Positions 9,201 to 17,100 of a stretch of 64,000 nucleotides of DNA are shown in pieces. Below the pieces are notes generated by a model. The model was not told the DNA's origin and searched no databases. It saw only the letters and a program-made list of their open reading frames with translations. The stretch is taken from the NCBI RefSeq assembly GCF_030811555.1, contig NZ_JAUSQZ010000001.1:5081241-5145240 (forward strand). Reading direction: 5' to 3'. The stretch is from Kineosporia succinea. Lineage in GTDB: Bacteria; Actinomycetota; Actinomycetes; Actinomycetales; Kineosporiaceae. Position 1 is the stretch's first letter. Each line of letters opens with the position of its first letter. The translations under genes were made by a program, and so were the position numbers.

Positions 9201-9414
9201 CCGGAAAGGTCCGGGCAGTGGTGGCGGAGTCGCCCGCCGGTGAATCCGGGCGACCGGAGCCGAGTTGGGCCGGCTCGTGCTGGACCGCTGTCAACGGTTC
9301 CTCCGTGGCTGGTTTCTCGCTGGTTCTCAGGTCAGGCTCCGGGTGACCCGGTGGGTCAGTTCCTGCGCGGTCAAGAATGCGGTTGCTGGTGGTCGAGCTG
9401 TCTGTCGGTTGCAA
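6229..9414 (-). CDS. cvnA: Conservon sensor histidine kinase-like protein CvnA with nitrate/nitrite-sensing-type domain
   Basis: A 1061-residue membrane sensor. A disordered N-terminus (1 to about 75) is followed by a first membrane helix at about 78-98, a large extracellular region resembling the NIT domain, a second helix at about 390-412, a HAMP-like segment and a HATPase domain at about 600-720 (ENGLTFSPPDSEV as N-box, DQGVGMS as G1). The last 330 residues are Pro/Gly-rich. No typical phospho-acceptor His box is obvious, as is common for CvnA proteins. It is first in the cvnABCD operon. It probably signals through CvnB-D rather than a response regulator, since none is present. Confidence 0.88.
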   Translation of the reverse strand: MQPTDSSTTSNRILDRAGTDPPGHPEPDLRTSEKPATEEPLTAVQHEPAQLGSGRPDSPAGDSATTARTFPEPRHRSPDPRRPTTGGGTIGRRVARILALPAVVILLLLGLLSAQQIGSYRDSSSTSDAVTLSLEVQKLVSALQTERGVTAAVQGGNGSFTPELAPARSEVDSQRRVVQELVDEGDDAQARVDAALAQLDGLTAIRASTDSLKSGDEVQNAERTATFEYYTERVAALADVDLGLGNSGDTELRRGLTAFRSLQHAIEGMSQERAFLGGVYSAGGFSDDEFVRLADMRAEYQYSLDQFDEYATAEQKTSLAFIFSTGAAQVVQSFEQTALEAGDGRHLNVNPQSWWSGMGTLLDDANQLEQHVGSQIQLRAHDLQTAAARRIGLLVVAVVICFAGSVYLSTLAALSISRPLASLAAEADELASHRLPEAVRRAQNAAPDSPPQRPEPVRVPDRATDEIRSVALALDHLQGAAYELATEQAVQRRDTVESLANLGRRNQNLIRRQLGFITSLEREEVDPNALANLFELDHLATRMRRNASSLLVLVDASSPRTWSQAVPVSDVIRAAVSEVEEYRRVALRRVDEANVVGSAIGSVAHLLSELIENGLTFSPPDSEVEVQGRRVADGYLIAVTDQGVGMSPEELRLANSRLRGEGDFIAAPTRFLGHFVVGKLARDTGVRVELLPSPVTGVTARVVLPASLLAASLSVEVQSLRESTPAPLYDQSAPLLALPRLDRHDRLDDLETPLVPDDPGELVDAATGLPVIEPLIETGGDPGSGPAATPASDPANETTTSAGLGRTADLPAPEHIAGTPRWAKPGDLVAHQFEQRTHEAPHDGDVTEDGRPDFIDLRTPAAGLDLPAARFAPGIPSAPVPVIPGAPGAPGNPSMPGTTDARPPGSLRPAQARTPSTRRNAPGSHPDGYPDLHPHAPGRTQSPPTGGVPIVRGPGRTTPAAGVRTPERRPVAPGGPGGPGAPAVTENGLRKRVPRNQRQSEGGPPRRVIDLDAAAARSRQVADSPADVSARLTALRAGMRRGQAGQSSTVTSASHRPTEES

Positions 9415-9749
9415 TCTGGCAGTGCCGATTAGTCAACGCAGAGTCGCGGCTGGATGTACTTAACCAGGCCTTCGCGCCGGTGAACAGGGAAATGACGGAA
9501 TTCGTTGACAGAACGCGATTCTGGGAGCTGTCCGGGTCACCGTCAGTGTCCTGCGGGAAAGGTGTCGCCTTGGATAACCTGGTGTTTCGGGCGATGACTG
9601 AGTTCAATCCGGTTGAGAATTCACGACTTAATTGCGGGATTATCCGGGACCGATTTCGGTGGTCGCGGAATTTCCGGATCCCGCCGATGCCATATGGGTG
9701 CGACATCTGATGCCGGTGTGACCCGAGGGGGTATCGGTAATGCCTCGGG

Positions 9750-10070
9750 TTAACCCTCGGTCAAACTCCGAACACGGTTTTTCCGGGATTTCCCGAACTC
9801 GTACGGCTGAGTGTTATTCGGATTTGGGGGCCGCAATCGGGAAACACGGTGCGTAGCGCCCGGACCCTCCTGACTCGGGCCGCCGTGATCCGGGCTGCCG
9901 TGACTCGGGCCGTCGTGACTCGGGCCGTCGTGTTTCGGGCCGTCGTGTTTCGGGCCGTCGTGACTCGGGCTGCCCTGGCTCGGGCTGCCCTGGCTCGGGC
10001 TGCCGCCGTGACTTGGGCTGCCGTGACTCGGGCCGGTGGGCAACTGATGTCGCACCAGGCCCTGTTTCAT
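9750..10070 (-). CDS. Possible small repetitive His/Ser/Gly/Pro-rich protein
   Basis: An open frame of 106 codons from an ATG at 10070 (the frame continues upstream to 10148). The centre is a run of pentapeptides such as PSHGS, PSQGS, PSHDG and PKHDG encoded by the 15-bp repeat at about 9866-10035; the C-terminal 40 residues are not repetitive. No clear Shine-Dalgarno sequence precedes the start, and a second frame through the same repeat is also open (9814-10146). It may be a real low-complexity peptide or merely a consequence of the repeat. It lies directly downstream of the M56 gene on the same strand. Confidence 0.25.
   Translation of the reverse strand: MKQGLVRHQLPTGPSHGSPSHGGSPSQGSPSQGSPSHDGPKHDGPKHDGPSHDGPSHGSPDHGGPSQEGPGATHRVSRLRPPNPNNTQPYEFGKSRKNRVRSLTEG
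9866..10035. repeat. 15-bp tandem repeat (CGTGACTCGGGC-type units)
   Basis: About eleven diverged copies of a 15-bp unit whose core is GTGACTCGGGCCGTC on the plus strand. The period stays at 15, so any frame is preserved. The unit is unrelated in sequence to the 15-bp repeat at 2626-2820, though the period is the same. Confidence 0.8.
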
Positions 10071-10171
10071 CCGGCCATGCCCGCTGCGGGCACCTCCGAT
10101 GCCGTCGGGACCCGCCCGGCCGACGCCCCGGGCGTCGCCGCAGCACACGGCGGCGACTGGTGGGACAGGTC

Positions 10172-11176
10172 CTAGCGGACGGCGTCCCAGGTGCTGGTCA
10201 GCCAGGGGAGGGCGACGGCCAGGGTGGGGACGGCGATGAGGGCCACGGCGCCGGCGTAGACGGCGGCGGCCAGGCCGGGCGGGGCGACCGAGACCGGGGC
10301 GTCGACCAGGCGGCGCAGGCGGGGGAGCACGCCGAGGCCGGTGACCTCGTTCGCGGCGGCGTCGTCGTGGGGGAGCGTGGAGAAGGAGGAGCCCGGGCTC
10401 TCCAGTGTGGTGGTTCCGCCCATCGTGGCCAGGGCGGCGATCAGGGGCTGGGGACCGTACAGGCGGCGGGCGGCGTCGTCGGCCAGGAGTTCCACCAGGA
10501 CCGCGGACTGTTCCAGCGCGGCCTGGGTGCCGGCCCGGCGCCCGGCCGCCTCGTAGAGCACGGTGAAGAACTCCAGCAGCAGGTCGTGCCGGGCCCGCAG
10601 GTGCGCCCGCTCGTGCTCGATCACGGCCGCCACCTGCTCGGCGCTGAGGTCACGCAGGGCCGCGTCGCTGATCACGACGCGGGCGTCGCGGCCGGGAAGG
10701 CAGTAGGCGTAGGCGATCTCGCCCGCCCGCAGCACCCGCACGTCTTCCTCGGAGGGGCCCGACGCGTCCACCCGGCGGGAACTGGAGAGCAGGTCGATGA
10801 GGTCACGGTGCCGGCTGCGGTGACGCCGCAGGCGGCGGGCCACCTGGATGCCCACGTAGTTGAGCTTGACCAGGGCGACCACGGTGAGAACGAGCAGCAG
10901 GCCGGCGATGCCGAGGTGCAGCACGCCGGTCGCGTCGAGCTGGTCCGGGATCCGGGCGCGCTCGCCGTCGCGGGGCAGGAAGAGGTTGAAGACGAGCGCC
11001 TGGATCGTGGCCAGGGCCGCACCGAACGTGGCCAGCAGCGCGGCGACGGCCACGGCCTGCCACAGCACCACGGCGGCCCGCGGCACGGTGAGCAGCAGCC
11101 GGGCCCGGGCCAGCACGGCCGGAACCGGCCACACCAGCGTGATCGCGAGCAGCCAGAGCCAGGCCGGTGCGCTCAT
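10172..11176 (-). CDS. M56-family (BlaR1-like) integral membrane metallopeptidase
   Basis: A 334-residue membrane protein with several hydrophobic helices and the zinc-peptidase motif HERAH (in VIEHERAHLRARHD, near residue 185). M56 proteins such as BlaR1/MecR1 inactivate a BlaI-type repressor. This one lacks the C-terminal penicillin-binding sensor domain of true BlaR1, so the signal is unknown. The start ATG at 11176 lies 7 bp after the stop of the BlaI-type repressor gene, so the two are co-transcribed. In mycobacteria the equivalent pair is Rv1846c/Rv1845c. Confidence 0.85.
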   Translation of the reverse strand: MSAPAWLWLLAITLVWPVPAVLARARLLLTVPRAAVVLWQAVAVAALLATFGAALATIQALVFNLFLPRDGERARIPDQLDATGVLHLGIAGLLLVLTVVALVKLNYVGIQVARRLRRHRSRHRDLIDLLSSSRRVDASGPSEEDVRVLRAGEIAYAYCLPGRDARVVISDAALRDLSAEQVAAVIEHERAHLRARHDLLLEFFTVLYEAAGRRAGTQAALEQSAVLVELLADDAARRLYGPQPLIAALATMGGTTTLESPGSSFSTLPHDDAAANEVTGLGVLPRLRRLVDAPVSVAPPGLAAAVYAGAVALIAVPTLAVALPWLTSTWDAVR

Positions 11177-11183
11177 CGGGTGG

Positions 11184-11555
11184 TCACGGAGCGCGTTCCG
11201 GCGATCCGCTGAGCGCAGCCTTGAGGAGTTCCGTCTCCCGGGGGGACATCCGGCCGACGAAGTGCAGCAGGGCCGCCTGGCGGGCCTGCGCGCCACCGAC
11301 GTCTCCCAGCGCGTCCATCATCAGCTCGGCCGCCATCTGCTCGCGCGACTCGGCGGCGGAGTACAGGTGGGCCTTGCCGTCACGGGTCTGGCTCGCGAGG
11401 CCCTTCTTGGCCAGACGCTGGAGCACCGTCATGACCGTGGTGTAGGCCACCTCGCGCTGCTCGCCCAGGGAGGCGTGCACGTCGCGCACCGTCATCGGTG
11501 CCGGTGACGCCCACAGGCAGTCCATGACGTCGCGTTCGAGATGACCCAGGCTCAC
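11184..11555 (-). CDS. BlaI/MecI/CopY-family transcriptional repressor
   Basis: A 123-residue winged-helix repressor. LGHLERDVMDCLWASPAPMT begins the family domain, and AYTTVMTVLQRLAKKG is the recognition-helix region. The C-terminal third should form the dimerisation helices cleaved or released by the M56 partner. I chose the GTG at 11555, because the family domain begins there and GAAGG lies upstream. The alternative ATG at 11609 would put the first codon inside the inverted repeat at 11597-11623. That repeat lies between this gene and cydA and is a likely operator. Confidence 0.85.
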   Translation of the reverse strand: MSLGHLERDVMDCLWASPAPMTVRDVHASLGEQREVAYTTVMTVLQRLAKKGLASQTRDGKAHLYSAAESREQMAAELMMDALGDVGGAQARQAALLHFVGRMSPRETELLKAALSGSPERAP

Positions 11556-11596
11556 GCACCGGATTCTACCTTCGACCGCCCGAAGGTACGAGCCCG

Positions 11597-11623
11597 TGTA
11601 GTACGACAATCCGTCGTACTACA
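11597..11623. promoter_or_regulatory. Perfect inverted repeat, probable BlaI-type operator between blaI-like gene and cydA
   Basis: TGTAGTACGAC, spacer AATCC, GTCGTACTACA: two perfect 11-bp arms. It is followed on the plus side by a half-site-like ACTGTGTCGTAG. The TACTACA/TGTAGTA core resembles known BlaI/MecI operators, which contain TACA and TGTA half-sites. It lies 42 bp upstream of the repressor start and 57 bp upstream of the cydA start, so one site could control both directions. Confidence 0.7.
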
Positions 11624-11679
11624 CTGTGTCGTAGATGAGTCGTAGGGTTCATCGTCCCGATCCAGGAGGGCTCAAGGCC

Positions 11680-13125
11680 ATGGACGTCACAGATCTCGCG
11701 CGGCTCCAGTTCGCGGTGACGACCGTCTACCACTACCTGTTCGTGCCGCTGTCGATGAGCCTGTCGCTGCTGACGGCCCTCTTCCACACCGCCTGGCTGC
11801 GCACCCGCAAGGACCACCTGAAGCGGGCGACCGTGCTGTGCGGCCAGCTCCTGCTCATCACCTTCGCCGTCGGTGTGGTCACCGGCCTGGTGCAGGAGTT
11901 CCAGTTCGGCCTGGCCTGGAGCAGCTTCGCCCGCTTCTACGGCGACGTGTTCGGCCCCACGCTGGCGATCGAGGGCATGCTCGCCTTCTTCCTCGAGGCC
12001 ACCTTCCTCGGCCTGTGGTTCTTCGGCTGGGACAAGCTGCCCAAGGGCCTGCACCTGGCCACGATCTGGATCGTCGCCATCGGCACCCAGCTGTCGGCGT
12101 TCATCATCCTCTCGGCCAACTCGTTCATGCAGAACCCGATCGGCTACTCGATCAACCCCGAGACGGGGCGGGCCGAGCTGGAGAACTTCGGCACGCTGCT
12201 GTTCAACAAGCTCAACCTGGCCGCCTACCCGCACGCCGCCTCCGGTGCCCTGATGACCGGCGGCGCCCTGCTGCTGGCCATCTCGATCTGGAACCAGCTG
12301 CGCCGTCCCGGAGCCGACCGCGCCGCGGTGCGCGCCCTGGGACGGGTCGGGGCCTGGGTGGTCGTCATCGGTGGCGCCCTCGTCGCCATCAGCGGTGACC
12401 GCCTCGGCGTCGTCATCACCGAGGTCCAGCCGATGAAGATGGCCGCCGCCGAAGCGCTCTACAGCACCACCACCGGCGCGCCGTTCTCCCTGTTCTCCTA
12501 CGCCGGGCCGGGCGAGGCCGAGCCGTCGATCAAGATCGACATCCCCGGCCTGCTCTCGTTCCTGGCCACCCACGACTTCCACGGCACCGTGCAGGGCATC
12601 AACGACCTGCAGGCGCAGTACACGCAGCAGTACGGCGAGGCCAACTACGTCCCCTGGGTGCCGGTCGCCTTCTGGTCGTTCCGCCTGATGATCGGCGTCG
12701 GCATGACCGCCGCCGTGCTCGCCGCGCTCTACCTGTTCGTCACCCACAAGGACCGCGACCTGCCGGCGGTCCTGAGCCACGCGCGCATCCGGCCCTTCGC
12801 GGTTCTCGTCCCGGTCACCGTCGGCCTGATGCCGCTCGCCGCCAACGCCATCGGCTGGATCTTCACCGAGACCGCCCGTCAGCCCTGGCTCGCCTTCGGC
12901 CTGTTCCGCACCGAGCAGGGCGTCAGCCCCGGGGTCACGGCGACCGAGGTGATCATCTCCATCGCCGGTTTCACCATCGTCTACGGCGTGCTCGCGGTGG
13001 TCTGGGTACGCCTGATGTGCCGCCTCGTGCGTTCCGGGCCGGGCCATGACGAGCACGCTCACGAAGACGACCACAGCGACAGCACACCCGACCGCGACGA
13101 CGACCGACTCGTCCTCACGTACTGA
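11680..13125 (+). CDS. cydA: Cytochrome bd quinol oxidase subunit I
   Basis: A 481-residue multi-pass membrane protein. RLQFAVTTVYHYLFVP at the start carries the conserved His18 that ligates a heme. ETARQPW near residue 397 matches the GRQPW-type motif close to the quinol site. With CydB it forms the high-affinity terminal oxidase that reduces oxygen to water. The ATG at 11680 has AGGAGG (11664-11669) 10 nt upstream; the in-frame ATG at 11635 lacks one. First gene of a cydA-cydB-cydDC operon, with a probable BlaI-type operator in its promoter region. Confidence 0.95.
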   Translation: MDVTDLARLQFAVTTVYHYLFVPLSMSLSLLTALFHTAWLRTRKDHLKRATVLCGQLLLITFAVGVVTGLVQEFQFGLAWSSFARFYGDVFGPTLAIEGMLAFFLEATFLGLWFFGWDKLPKGLHLATIWIVAIGTQLSAFIILSANSFMQNPIGYSINPETGRAELENFGTLLFNKLNLAAYPHAASGALMTGGALLLAISIWNQLRRPGADRAAVRALGRVGAWVVVIGGALVAISGDRLGVVITEVQPMKMAAAEALYSTTTGAPFSLFSYAGPGEAEPSIKIDIPGLLSFLATHDFHGTVQGINDLQAQYTQQYGEANYVPWVPVAFWSFRLMIGVGMTAAVLAALYLFVTHKDRDLPAVLSHARIRPFAVLVPVTVGLMPLAANAIGWIFTETARQPWLAFGLFRTEQGVSPGVTATEVIISIAGFTIVYGVLAVVWVRLMCRLVRSGPGHDEHAHEDDHSDSTPDRDDDRLVLTY

Positions 13126-13145
13126 CTGAAAGGCGAGTGACGGAA

Positions 13146-14138
13146 ATGGATCTGCCCACGATCTGGTTCGGCGTGATCATCGCCGCCTGGGTGCTGTTCT
13201 TCGTGCTCGAGGGCTTCGACTTCGGGGTCGGCATGATCGTCGGCCTGGGCCGGCGCCCCCGCCACGAACGGGACGTCGCCGTGCGCACCATCGCCCCGGT
13301 CTGGGACGGCAACGAGGTCTGGCTGGTCGGCGCGATCGGCCTGATGTTCGCGATCTTCCCGGAGTGGTACGCGTCCGTGCTCTCGGGCCTGTACCTGCCG
13401 ATGGTGCTCATCCTGCTGGCGCTCGCCGCCCGCGGTGTCGCCCTGGAGTTCCGCGGCAAGTACCACGGCGAGGGCGAGGAACGCTGGAAAGACCGCTGCG
13501 ACAGGGTGATGGCCGCCTCCTCGCTCGTCATCGTCGCGCTCTGGGGCGCCGTGGTGGCCGTGCTCGCCCGGGGCCTGGCGATCGACGAGGGGGGCGAGGT
13601 CATGGCGTCCGGCTGGACGCGCAGCATCGACCCGCTCCTGACCACCGAAGCCGCCGCCGGTGCGGCCGGTGGCGTGCTGATGGCGCTGCTGGCCGGGGCG
13701 CTGTTCCTGTCGCTGCGCACCAACGGCCCGCTGCGGGACTGGGCGCGGGACGTGGCCGTGCGCACCGGTGGGGCGCTCGCCGTGGGGGCCCTGGTGGTCG
13801 CCGCGCTGACCGGGCAGTTCGTGGTCGTGCTCATCGCGGTGCCCGCCGCGCTCGCCGCCGCCGGGGCGTTCGGGCGGCGTGAGGGCCTGGCCTTCACCGC
13901 CGGGGCGGTCACGATCGCGCTGGCTACCGTGCTCGGGATGGCCTGGCACGCACCCACCCTGCTGCCCAGCACGCTCGACCCGAGCTGGTCGGTGACCATG
14001 GAGAGCGCCGTCACGTCGGACTTCTCGCTCGGCGTGATCAGCTGGGCGGCCCTGTTCATCATGCCCGCGGTGGTGGCCTACCAGGCGTTCTCGTACTGGG
14101 TCTTCCGCCGCCGGCTGAGCAGCGCGAGGGTGGCATGA
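13146..14138 (+). CDS. cydB: Cytochrome bd quinol oxidase subunit II
   Basis: A 330-residue membrane protein with the CydB opening DLPTIWFGVIIAAWVLFFV and the GFDFGVG motif. It starts 20 bp after the cydA stop; ATG 13146 has AAAGG upstream, while a GTG at 13137 is too close to that site. The stop overlaps the cydDC start (ATGA). It forms the second subunit of the bd oxidase in the cytoplasmic membrane. Confidence 0.95.
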   Translation: MDLPTIWFGVIIAAWVLFFVLEGFDFGVGMIVGLGRRPRHERDVAVRTIAPVWDGNEVWLVGAIGLMFAIFPEWYASVLSGLYLPMVLILLALAARGVALEFRGKYHGEGEERWKDRCDRVMAASSLVIVALWGAVVAVLARGLAIDEGGEVMASGWTRSIDPLLTTEAAAGAAGGVLMALLAGALFLSLRTNGPLRDWARDVAVRTGGALAVGALVVAALTGQFVVVLIAVPAALAAAGAFGRREGLAFTAGAVTIALATVLGMAWHAPTLLPSTLDPSWSVTMESAVTSDFSLGVISWAALFIMPAVVAYQAFSYWVFRRRLSSARVA

Positions 14139-17100
14139 GCACGGTCGAGGCTCCCGCCGTGGTCCGGGACGACGACGTGCAGGCTCCCGTGACGCCCCGC
14201 CCCCGGGGTCCGGTCGACACCCGCGTGTTCGCTCTCGTTCCCACCCTGCGCGGGGACGCGGTGGTCATCGGGGGAGTCTCGGCTCTCGGCGCGCTGGGGT
14301 TGCTGGGACAGCTGGTCAGCGCGGCCTGGGCGGTGACCGCCTTCTCCCGGGGGGACTCGGCCGGGCCCGCGGTGATCACCTTCGTCGTGGCGACCCTGGT
14401 GCGCAGTGCGTTGCGGGCGGCCGAGAACCTGCTCACGGCCCGGGCTTCGGGCCGGGCCCGCGAGGCCCTCGGCGCCGCACTGGTCGGGGCCGGTCTGCGG
14501 ATGACACCCGGGCGGCTGGCCGCGACGGGTCCGGGCGCCGTCTCGGCACTCGCGACCGGTGGTGTGGACACGCTCGAGAAGTACGTCACCCGTTACCTTC
14601 CCGCGGTCGTGCCGGCCGTGCTGCTGCCGCCCACGGTGATCGTGGTGCTGGCGCTGCTCGACCTGCGCTCGGCGGTGATCGTGGTCGTGACGCTGCCGCT
14701 GATCCCGTTGTTCGCGGCGCTGGTGGGCTGGCTGACGGAGCGCCGCTCGAACGAGCAGTGGCAGCTGATGTCGCGGTTGTCGGCGCACTTCCTCGACGTG
14801 GTGCAGGGTCTGGTCACGCTGCGGGCCTACCGCCGGGCGGAGCGGCAGGTCGAGACGCTCGCCGAGGTGGGGGAACGGCACCGGGCCGCGACCGTGCGGG
14901 TGCTGCGGATCGCGTTCCTGTCCGGCACCGCGCTCGACCTGGTGGCCACGCTGTCGGTCGGGCTGGTGGCGGTCGAGGCCGGGTTGCGTGTCGCTGCCGG
15001 CGATCTCGGGCTCGGCACGGCGCTGCTGGCGATCCTGCTGGCGCCCGAGGCCTACCGTCCGGTGCGGGAGCTGGGGGCGCGGTTCCACGAGAGTGCCGAC
15101 GCGTCGGCGGTTCTCGACGAGGCTTCCGGGCTTGTGGACGTGGTGGTCGCCCCCGCGGTCACCTCCGGTTCCCTTCCTTCCGGGGTGGCGCTGCTGGCGG
15201 ACGGTCTCACCGTGCGCGTGCCCGGCCGTGCCGAGCCGGTGCTGTCGGGGGTGGGCCTGTGGGTGTTCACGGGCCAGGTCACGGCGATCGCGGGACCGTC
15301 GGGGGTCGGGAAGACCACGCTGCTGCGGGTTCTCGCCGGCCAGCAGGTGCCGGAGGCCGGTGTGGTGAAGGGCGACGCGGCGTCGGTGGTCTACCAGCCG
15401 CAGCGTCCCACCTTCCCGCTGGCCCGCACCCTGCGCGACGCCGTCACCGCCGCCTGGCCGGACGCGCCCGACGCCGTGGTCGCGCAGGCCCTGCGTGACG
15501 CTGCCGCCGACTGGGTCACCGACCTCGACACCCCGCTCGCCGAGGACGGCCGCGACCTCAGCGCCGGCCAGCGCCAGCGCCTCGCCCTGGCCCGCACCCT
15601 CGTGCAGGCCTCCCGGGTGGACCGCGGTGCCGTCCTTCTCCTGGACGAGCCCACCGCCCACCTCGACGACGCCACCGAACAGGCGGTGCTGACCGGCCTG
15701 CGCCGCCGCGCCGACGCGGGTGCCGCCGTGGTCACGGTGGCCCACCGCCCCGCGGCCGTCGCCGCGGCCGACGAGGTCACCCACCTCCGGGCGACCACAT
15801 CCCGAACGATCGCCCCTTCCGACGGCCGGCCCACACCATCCGACGGCCTGCCCCGCCTCGTGCCCTCACCCCGTCCCCGGTCAGCTCGCGAGGCCACTGC
15901 GGCCGACGCCTGGGCCGGGACTGACGCCGGGACCGACGGTGGGGCGGATGCCGGGACCGACGCCGCGCTCTCGTCGGCCGACGTCTCCACGTCCCCGACG
16001 CGTGGCATCCCCCGGACCGGTGCCGACGCGTCCCTCATCGACCACCCGGGCAGCGGCACCACCCACTCGGCGGCCGATAACAGGCCCACGCGCACCGTGA
16101 ACGAAACCGCCCTGCCCGGATTCGGCCGGGCCTGGGCCGACGCCCGGCCCACCCGCAGCTGGATCCCCGCCCGTCTGCGCACCGCGACGATGAACCTGGC
16201 GATCGTGCTGGGCACGTTGTCGTCGCTGTCCGGGGTCGCGCTCACCGCGGTGGCGGCCTGGCTGCTGACCAAGGCGTCCGGGCAACCGCCGATCCTGACG
16301 CTGACCGTGGCCGTGGTCGGGGTGCGGCTGTTCGCGGTGACCCGGCCGGTGCTGAGCTACCTCGACCGGCTCGTCGCGCACGACGTGGCCCTGGCCGATC
16401 TCGGCCGTCTGCGGGCACGGGTGTACGCCGACCTGATCCCGCGGGTGCCCGGGCCCGCGCTGCCCCGGCGGGGTGACCTGCTGACCCGGCTCGTCGACGA
16501 CGTGGACGCGGTGGGCGACACCGTGCTGCGCTGGAAGCGCCCGGCGGTGGTGGCCGGCGCCACGCTGGCGACCGCGATCGTGATCGGCTCGATCATCGAC
16601 AGTGCCGCGGCGCTGGCGGCTCTGCCCGGTCTCGTCGTCGCCGCGCTCATCGCGCCGGCCGTCGCCGGGGCCGGAGCCGACCTCCGGGCCGAGCGCGGTG
16701 CCGAGGCCAAGGCCGGTTACTCGCAGTCGGTGGTCGAGGTGCTGGCCGGGGCCGAGGACGTCAAGGCTCTCGGCGCCGAGGGGGCCGGCGTCGGGCCGGT
16801 GCGGGCGGCGGCACGCGCCGTCACCGCCGTGGACGGGGCTCAGGTGCGGCGCACCGCGCTGGCCGAGTTCCTGCGCATGGCCGGTGCGGGACTGGCCGTG
16901 GCCGGGGTCATGATCGCCACGACCACCGCGAGCGCCGGGCTCAGCCTGGAACAGGTCGGGGTGCTCGTGCTCGGCACGCTCGCCCTGGCCGACGTCACGG
17001 CCACACTTCCCGACGCGGTGAACGCCCGCACCCGGGGACTCGTCGCCCGGCGTCGCCTGACCCAGGTGCTCGAGAGCCGGCCGGTGAGCACCGATGGTGC

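Larger units (their letters stand above)
9415..10171. other. 757-bp gap between the conservon and the M56 peptidase gene
   Basis: The part next to cvnA (9415-9800) is AT-richer than the surroundings and probably holds the cvn operon promoter; I could not assign -35/-10 boxes with confidence. The part next to the peptidase gene (about 9866-10035) is a tandem repeat. Short frames exist on both strands (for example 9371-9706 minus), but none has a convincing ribosome site or recognisable product. Confidence 0.5.

Noticed and set aside
9371-9706. A 111-codon minus-strand frame upstream of cvnA
   Set aside because: No ribosome site, no recognisable motif, and it overlaps the start of cvnA. The region is more likely promoter DNA.
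10172-11176. True BlaR1 beta-lactam sensor
   Set aside because: The C-terminal penicillin-binding domain is absent and no beta-lactamase gene is adjacent, so only the general M56 label is supported.
11556-11609. ATG at 11609 as the start of the BlaI-type repressor
   Set aside because: It falls inside the inverted repeat and adds 18 residues not seen in the family. The GTG at 11555 begins the conserved domain.
11566-13074. A 502-codon minus-strand frame opposite cydA
   Set aside because: The composition (Gln/His/Gly/Asp-rich) is typical of antisense shadows and cydA is unambiguous.
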